A DNA stretch of 64,000 nucleotides from assembly GCF_963675905.1 (NCBI RefSeq), contig NZ_OY780936.1, positions 3,853,946 through 3,917,945 of the forward strand, in the 5' to 3' direction. The DNA is from an uncultured Bacteroides sp. (GTDB lineage Bacteria > Bacteroidota > Bacteroidia > Bacteroidales > Bacteroidaceae). Positions 59,201 to 64,000 of this stretch are shown here, in pieces. The notes under the pieces are model-generated. The model had not been told where the DNA came from. It did no database searches and was given only the letters and a program-made list of their open reading frames with translations. The first letter of the stretch is position 1; each line of letters opens with the position of its first letter. Both the position numbers and the translations under genes were made by a program.

Positions 59201-62200
59201 AATTACGGGAGTTATTTCGCACTCCAATCATAATCGTTTTTACTTCAGCCAGACTAGGGTTTCCCATAATACTAATTTTATTGGCTGGTTTATCGGCATC
59301 ATAAGTATAATATAATTTCGTATAGCTGACGTTTGAACCGGAAGCATTCTTTGCTGTATTGCGTTCTTTCTTTAAATTGGTAAGCAGGCTGAAAGGTATG
59401 TTCAGCATATTGGCCTCCGGCCATACAGCTTCGCAACCACTTAGCGTACTTCCATTATACTGTCCGTGAGGAGTAAGCTTCAACGGAATTTCATATTCGT
59501 AGTAGTTGTTCTTGTAATCGGAACCAAGTCTGATGAATACAGATATCTCATTGTCTTCCAATGATGTTACATCGTCCAATAGTTTTTCACCGTGAATAAA
59601 CATCTGTAAGCGTTTGTATTGGCGCAAATCCAATGCCGGACTTTTATAGACAGCTCTTGCATCGCCGGGAGCCAAGTTCTTGACTTTTAAACTCAGTGAC
59701 TGTTCGTTTTCTTGTGTTAGCTGAGGCTGTGAAGGATCTACAACACGTGTAATTCCCGGAGGAAGGACATAGTTAACCGGAGTTTTATCATTGTTTTCCT
59801 CAATATTAACCGAAGAAACATCAAGACTTCCACTTACTGTTGAGTTGGTTAAAGACTGATCGTATGTTCTCCAATCTCCACGAACAAGATCGAAAGTAGC
59901 AAATCTAAGTACTACCGGATCAACAAAGTTGGTAAGGAACATACGCATAAAGCGGATAGACTTAAAATCGGAAATTGAGCCTACTGCTTTTTGATAATCC
60001 TTTACCGGAATTTTGAACTGATACCAGTTCACTTCTTCTGTTTTTCCGTTTCTAAGCTTTACACTCGCTGTTCGTTTGTCGGCAATGTAGTTACTGCCAA
60101 CTTTCAAATCTTCAGGAGAAAGACTAATTTTGTACTGGAAATATTTTTCATACTCATTGAGCGTGTAATCCTGATTGATATCTTCCACATCGGGTACTGT
60201 CTTTGCAGAAACATCGTATTTCTCAGGAGAATCTTCCGAAGCTGTAGAGTTACCTTCCGGATTATTGTAGTATTTGTAACGTTCAAGAATACTCTTTTCT
60301 GCCTGATCGTAATCTGTACCACGATAATAGTGATAAAGATCTCCGGATGGGCTCTTTTCAAATTGTGCATATACAGCCGGTTCAAGAATGGACTTTAATT
60401 TATCCAGGTAAGTGCTGTATGTGCTGAACGTTTTTTCTTCTTCAGCTGATAGTCCGTTTAATCCTATATCTTGTTTTTTTCTGGCTCCGGCAGCATTCTC
60501 AAAGGCATACACAATACTTTGTTCTGTAGGTACTTTTCCCCACATAGTCTCTTTAACTTTTGTAGGGTCACTATCAACAGGCATTCCGTTTTCAAAGTAT
60601 TTCTTTCCGTCCTTTAGAATATCTTCGGAAGCCTCTCCCAGATTTATATAAAGATCACCACCACGACGATTACCGGTTGTGCTTTCGTAGATAAACGGAT
60701 CGAGAAGCCAGAACTCAATATATTCAATATTGGCGGTTTCAAAATCACTGGTATCCAGCTTTCTCATAATTCCTCCCCAACGTTTTTCGGGATTGTTAAG
60801 ATAACCTTTTGGTGATAGATTTGTATCAAGGTTGTATGGGCCACGTTCGTTAGGGTAATAAGCAAGGTTAAGTATTGAAAGGGTAGAGGTTTCCAGGTAA
60901 GAAGTCTCTTTGTTTGGGAAAATTTCTTGTTCGTATACTTCCCTTACATAGTGATTAGACAGCTGATCGAGGTCGCTTTTTATGTGAGAGGGTGTTAATG
61001 ATGAACTTCTGCGGGTAAATAGTCCATCAATATAATACCAGGACAAGAGTGCCCTGTTTTTTCCATAAGTTATATCATTTGATTTTGAGGCCTCAGGAAA
61101 AAGAGCATTTGCACCGCTTTCGTAGGGAGTACTGGCCAGCATCCAATAAGAGGGCTGACGTAAATCAATACCGGTACTAGTCGACTCAAAATCATCGATG
61201 TAAGAAGCATCACCTTGAGTTCCGGATGCATGTCCCGGAACCAACTGAGCAAATTCCGCTGTTAAGTTTATGTGCGAAGGTTGTGTTGCTTTGACAAAAG
61301 GTAACTTGTCTACCATATTTGTAAGCCATTGGCTCTCCTTTTTCCATGAAGTGTTGAGTCCCCAGATAGTGTTACTTATCGGCTCTTCGTTCATGGCTAT
61401 TTTTGTTGTCATGGGTTTTTCCGATAAATGCATTATGGTACCGCCTATCTGGAAATCCTTTGAAAAATCATACGTAAAATTCATCCCCAGCATTGTTTTT
61501 CGCTGCAGGTTAAAACTACTGTTGCTTTCCAGATTAACGCTTACGGAAGTACCGGCATCAATAATACTTTGGTTGATAATGGTAACAATACCCATTGAAT
61601 AGTCTACCGTATAATCTGAGTTTTCAACAAGAGTAACGCCACCGGCTGTGACTTTAACCGAACCAATAGGAATATTTGTAGAACCCAGCCGGATTTCCGA
61701 TCCAGATGAGGCTTTGTATTCACCTGTAAACTTGAATTTATCCTTCTCGGCTATTTGCTTTGCTATCGTTTTTGTAGAATCGTAAAGTTCCTGAAATACG
61801 TACTTCTTGGCAATTACATCATTGCCGATTGCTTTCCGTAAATGACTTCCGAAAGGTTCTACTACAGGGAAAAAGATTCGTCCATTTTGAGCAGTTACTG
61901 TATATCCTTCAACAAAATCGAAGAATCCGTTTGGATTATTTTGATTATTGGCATCCAGCCGGTCGAGGTTCATCACTCTAAGCAGAGGAACCTTATTTAT
62001 TGAACCTTCGGGAATATAATTCAGGTAAACGCCGGTTGTATCACTCTGATATTTAATGTCTAACCGGAAGTTTTTACTTTGCAAGTCATAAGCGTTCAGT
62101 GAATAAACGTTCTTCATCATTAAATCCCAGCAACCAGAGGCAGGAGAATTGGATGTGCTTTTTAATAATTTCAGATAGAGGGCAGAATTAGTATCTTTTA

Positions 62201-63668
62201 CATCGGCAGCAAATTCACCCACCTGATATCCTTTGCCTTTGTATGTATATTCAAAGGCTACAGCCAAAACTTCGTCGGGTTGAAGAGTTGATTTTAAGGA
62301 AATATATCCTAAAGCACTATTGATAGTATATTCCGAACTGGTCAGCAATCGTGCGCTTTCAATCTTTTCATAATCCATTCCACCTTCTAACTGAGGAATC
62401 GCCCCCAGAGTTGTGCTCACCATATCGATATTCCGGGCATTGGAATAATCGTTGACCATTTTTGTGTAAACATCGTTGGCACTATTGGCCGGAACTCTGT
62501 TTACTCCCGATTTAGACCAGAATGAATTACTGATGTGCTCATTCTCTCCTAAGTCGGTCATTGCCACCACATTTCTCGGATTATCATAATTTCCTCTTTT
62601 ATTGGTAATCCAGACTTCAATTCTGTTTATTGTTATTCCGGAAGTAATGGTGGGTAGCTGACTCATGTTCTTGTCATAAGTATCCCGGAAATATTGAGCA
62701 AGGAAAAAATGACGGTTCTCATCGTAACTGTCGGCCGAAATTTCAAAAGATGTGGTTTGTGCCCCGCCTTTACTATTTACTGTTTTCGATTCTGATTCCT
62801 GTTGAGAGATAACAGTCTGCAACTTTAGCTTTCCAAATTGTAAATCTGTGCGGATACCAAATAAAGATGTTGCACCGTGAATAAGCGAAGAATTGGTAGG
62901 CATGGACACATTACCGGCTTCCATCAATTTAACTATTTCATCTTCCTTTCCTTCGTATTTGAGTTTTATCTTTTTTGTGTCAAAATCAAAAGTCGCATCG
63001 GTGTTGTAGTTCATGTTCATATTGACCTTGTCACCAACTTTACCATTGATATTGACATTTATCTTTTCGTCGAAGTCAAAGCCCAGTGTCTTTCTTGAAC
63101 GTTCGGGTAGAGTAGGATTTTCTACATTTTTGCTTTTGAATCCAAAGCTGAGTTCGGCATTTCCCTGCGTTTTAATCTGTACACCGCCCGGACCAAAAAT
63201 CTTTTCAGCCGGACCAAGATCGAACTTCATGCTCATGAAGTTAAACTCATCTTTCCCTTTAGCGAAAGTCTCTTTGTTTTTTTCTCTGTAAAAATCCTGG
63301 ATAGACTTTTTCAGACTCCAGTCTGCATATTCTTCCGGAGTAAGGAAAAGGGGAACATCTACCTGAGTACTTCCTGCTTTTGTGCGGATTAAATATAGAT
63401 TCGTCTTTTCATTGTACTCAACTTCTGTTTTAAGATTATCCGGATTGCGAAGGTCAACAGGAGATTTATCCATGTCCTTCAGATTTTCCGGAGCTGTTTT
63501 CTTAACAGAATATCGTGGCTTAACGGAATCTGCAGGTACAGGTTGCTGTGGAGTAGGAGCGGAATAGTAGTTGCTCACCTCAAAAAATGAGCTGTTGTTA
63601 AGAACTGCCCAGGCGTGAATACTAAGAACAGTCAGCAACAAGCAGATAAACCACTTTCCGCTTCTCAT
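56289..63668 (-). CDS. sprA: SprA/Sov-like giant outer-membrane protein
   Basis: 2459-residue protein homologous to SprA (Flavobacterium) and Sov (Porphyromonas), the outer-membrane channel of the type IX secretion system. The signal peptide ends IHAWA near residue 21. The N-terminal part contains SprA-type domains, with GPGGVQIKTQGNAELSFGFK near residue 160. The rest is very rich in beta-strands, fitting the known 36-strand barrel, and ends GFTLKFSLTR. The length matches the family. Its gene begins 3 bases after the ruvA stop, and ruvA-sprA adjacency also occurs in flavobacteria. No other type IX gene and no type IX signal domain is seen in this window, so the secretion role here is inferred. 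Confidence 0.9.
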   Translation of the reverse strand: MRSGKWFICLLLTVLSIHAWAVLNNSSFFEVSNYYSAPTPQQPVPADSVKPRYSVKKTAPENLKDMDKSPVDLRNPDNLKTEVEYNEKTNLYLIRTKAGSTQVDVPLFLTPEEYADWSLKKSIQDFYREKNKETFAKGKDEFNFMSMKFDLGPAEKIFGPGGVQIKTQGNAELSFGFKSKNVENPTLPERSRKTLGFDFDEKINVNINGKVGDKVNMNMNYNTDATFDFDTKKIKLKYEGKEDEIVKLMEAGNVSMPTNSSLIHGATSLFGIRTDLQFGKLKLQTVISQQESESKTVNSKGGAQTTSFEISADSYDENRHFFLAQYFRDTYDKNMSQLPTITSGITINRIEVWITNKRGNYDNPRNVVAMTDLGENEHISNSFWSKSGVNRVPANSANDVYTKMVNDYSNARNIDMVSTTLGAIPQLEGGMDYEKIESARLLTSSEYTINSALGYISLKSTLQPDEVLAVAFEYTYKGKGYQVGEFAADVKDTNSALYLKLLKSTSNSPASGCWDLMMKNVYSLNAYDLQSKNFRLDIKYQSDTTGVYLNYIPEGSINKVPLLRVMNLDRLDANNQNNPNGFFDFVEGYTVTAQNGRIFFPVVEPFGSHLRKAIGNDVIAKKYVFQELYDSTKTIAKQIAEKDKFKFTGEYKASSGSEIRLGSTNIPIGSVKVTAGGVTLVENSDYTVDYSMGIVTIINQSIIDAGTSVSVNLESNSSFNLQRKTMLGMNFTYDFSKDFQIGGTIMHLSEKPMTTKIAMNEEPISNTIWGLNTSWKKESQWLTNMVDKLPFVKATQPSHINLTAEFAQLVPGHASGTQGDASYIDDFESTSTGIDLRQPSYWMLASTPYESGANALFPEASKSNDITYGKNRALLSWYYIDGLFTRRSSSLTPSHIKSDLDQLSNHYVREVYEQEIFPNKETSYLETSTLSILNLAYYPNERGPYNLDTNLSPKGYLNNPEKRWGGIMRKLDTSDFETANIEYIEFWLLDPFIYESTTGNRRGGDLYINLGEASEDILKDGKKYFENGMPVDSDPTKVKETMWGKVPTEQSIVYAFENAAGARKKQDIGLNGLSAEEEKTFSTYSTYLDKLKSILEPAVYAQFEKSPSGDLYHYYRGTDYDQAEKSILERYKYYNNPEGNSTASEDSPEKYDVSAKTVPDVEDINQDYTLNEYEKYFQYKISLSPEDLKVGSNYIADKRTASVKLRNGKTEEVNWYQFKIPVKDYQKAVGSISDFKSIRFMRMFLTNFVDPVVLRFATFDLVRGDWRTYDQSLTNSTVSGSLDVSSVNIEENNDKTPVNYVLPPGITRVVDPSQPQLTQENEQSLSLKVKNLAPGDARAVYKSPALDLRQYKRLQMFIHGEKLLDDVTSLEDNEISVFIRLGSDYKNNYYEYEIPLKLTPHGQYNGSTLSGCEAVWPEANMLNIPFSLLTNLKKERNTAKNASGSNVSYTKLYYTYDADKPANKISIMGNPSLAEVKTIMIGVRNNSRNLKSAEVWVNELRLTDYNESGGWAAQGNMNVQLSDIGNVNLAGHMETAGFGGLEQSVSERRMDDYYQYNFTTSFELGRFLPSKAKISAPLYFSYSKELTSPLYDPTNKDLLLDDVLDTYSLRSQKDSILNIARELVTYRNFSLSNAKINIVSKRPLPFDPGNFTFGYSYTKKYNQGNTTAWEVEKDWRSTLGYNYSPVIKAWEPFKNLKSKSPWMKFVKALNLNWLPQNIAFNSDISRHYYELQLRDLENPYGDSDIPLSVAKEFLWNRDFSLRWDLTRNLKLSFNSATRAEIEEPAGPINKNLYPDEYTAWKDSIKTSLLNLGRPLDFQQSFNSSYKLPLDMIPILDWVNSDVKFASSYTWDRGADLTDGSSVGNTIANQRSIDVNSRFNFEKLYNKIPFLKETNRLFSSMSISAPGRKEDLMKKPNKFEREIQLKKDTTVTVSHGLRTKIVKVRAITQDGKRYFIKYKVLDSNKILVSNRDSIKIKLSIVPGPKPEEQGWYKIAQHAARFAMMARNISITYRNTYAMTLPGYLPEVGDVLGQKRAGGMFAPGLDFAFGVTGDSYIQKAAKNNWLLMNDSVADPATTNAMEDLQIRLTLEPIRDFKIDLTANRTINKSQSIQFMFDGMPTTQNGSFNMSIISIGSAFEKSKAEELYQSKTFNKFLKNLDIIQKRVETQYLGAIYPEGTTLAGKAFNPENGTIDKNSPDVMIPAFLSAYTGKDVNKISLDLFPNLLSLMPNWRITYGGLSKLEWFKKHFKSFNLNHAYRSTYSVGSYNTYQSFSRFMGNLGFVEDTQTGDPVPSAAFDIGTVAINEQFAPLFGVDMTFKNGITTKVEYKKTRILTLSMTANQIVETSSKDFVVGMGYKIVDLKLFGAGKSKNKVSNDLNIQADFSIRNQSALSRDIQEALAQPTSGNKATKFSLSADYTFSKLLTIRMYYDRQKNTPLVSSASYPVTNSDFGFTLKFSLTR

Positions 63669-63671
63669 TTT

Positions 63672-64000
63672 TTATAATCTCTTTAGAGCTAATTTTATAA
63701 CCTCTTCAACTTTATATAAAGGCTCCTCTTTTAAAATAGCAAAAACCACTTTTTGAGATGCAGCTGTATTGAATCCAAGCATGGTCAATGCTGCAACAGC
63801 TTCATCGTGCACTTCTGTATTTTGTAACATAGTGCCGCCAACTTTACCACTATCGCTGCCGGTGATTTTAATTTTGTCTTTTAAATCTACAATAACTCTC
63901 TGAGCAGTTTTCAAACCAATACCTTTCACGGTCTTTAGCATATTTGCATTCTCGGAGCTTATAACATTAGCCAGTTCGCTGGGAGACAGGGCGGAAAGAA
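63672..64000 (-). CDS. ruvA: Holliday junction branch migration protein RuvA, N-terminus outside window
   Basis: C-terminal 109 residues of RuvA, which holds Holliday junctions for the RuvB motor during recombination repair. The frame is open through the right edge; the ATG at 63941 is internal because [20 protein letters not shown] continues upstream. The second helix-hairpin-helix motif, [19 protein letters not shown], and domain [23 protein letters not shown], are clear. The stop is 3 bases before the sprA start, indicating one transcript. Confidence 0.94.
   Translation of the reverse strand, partial: LSALSPSELANVISSENANMLKTVKGIGLKTAQRVIVDLKDKIKITGSDSGKVGGTMLQNTEVHDEAVAALTMLGFNTAASQKVVFAILKEEPLYKVEEVIKLALKRL

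Noticed and set aside
1-64000. tRNA genes, rRNA genes and CRISPR arrays
   Set aside because: No cloverleaf candidates with conserved TTCGA-type arms and no regularly spaced repeats were noticed on reading the intergenic regions.

Overview
The window looks like a chromosomal segment of a gut-type Bacteroides (or a close Bacteroidales relative). Evidence: two polysaccharide utilization loci (PULs) with SusC/SusD pairs and hybrid two-component regulators (HTCS), TAnnTTTG-type -7 promoter elements, a SprA/Sov homologue next to ruvA, and low GC. Both ends cut through genes: murA on the left, ruvA on the right. I saw no tRNA, rRNA or CRISPR array.

Left part (1-9.7 kb): murA-rimM and an orphan iron/B12-type ABC ATPase; a structured leader that may be 6S RNA; dxr and rseP; then convergent nrdG and nrdD, which encode the anaerobic ribonucleotide reductase. 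A cobalamin riboswitch lies in the nrdD leader. MurA carries Asp where the fosfomycin-sensitive enzymes have Cys.

An APC amino acid permease (9.7-11.5 kb) and a decayed lipoprotein/transposase region separate this from PUL 1 (12.1-37.5 kb). PUL 1 has the gene content of an arabinan locus: two SusC/SusD pairs, a LamG-repeat surface lipoprotein, three GH43 enzymes, a GH51 arabinofuranosidase and an HTCS regulator. Three promoters share an unannotated operator: direct repeats of GTGGA(C/T)A spaced exactly 21 bp, placed 22-23 bp upstream of the -7 element. The HTCS gene is split by a 1757-bp IS1182-like element with an 8-bp target duplication. Precise removal restores one 1428-residue reading frame, so the insertion is probably recent.

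A housekeeping block follows (37.5-40.6 kb: hemolysin III family protein, CCA-adding enzyme/HD protein, a lipoprotein), then an IS982-like remnant. PUL 2 (41.2-55.5 kb) is a compact alpha-1,6-mannan backbone locus: HTCS, GH76, GH125, SusC, SusD, SusE-like protein, GH76. Its HTCS has lost the phosphoacceptor His, the receiver Asp, the receiver Lys and the ATP-binding G motifs but keeps its sensor and AraC domains, so it appears to be a regulator without a phosphorelay. Its SusC has a single-base frameshift.

The right end has a small secreted protein of unknown function, the 2459-residue SprA homologue and ruvA.
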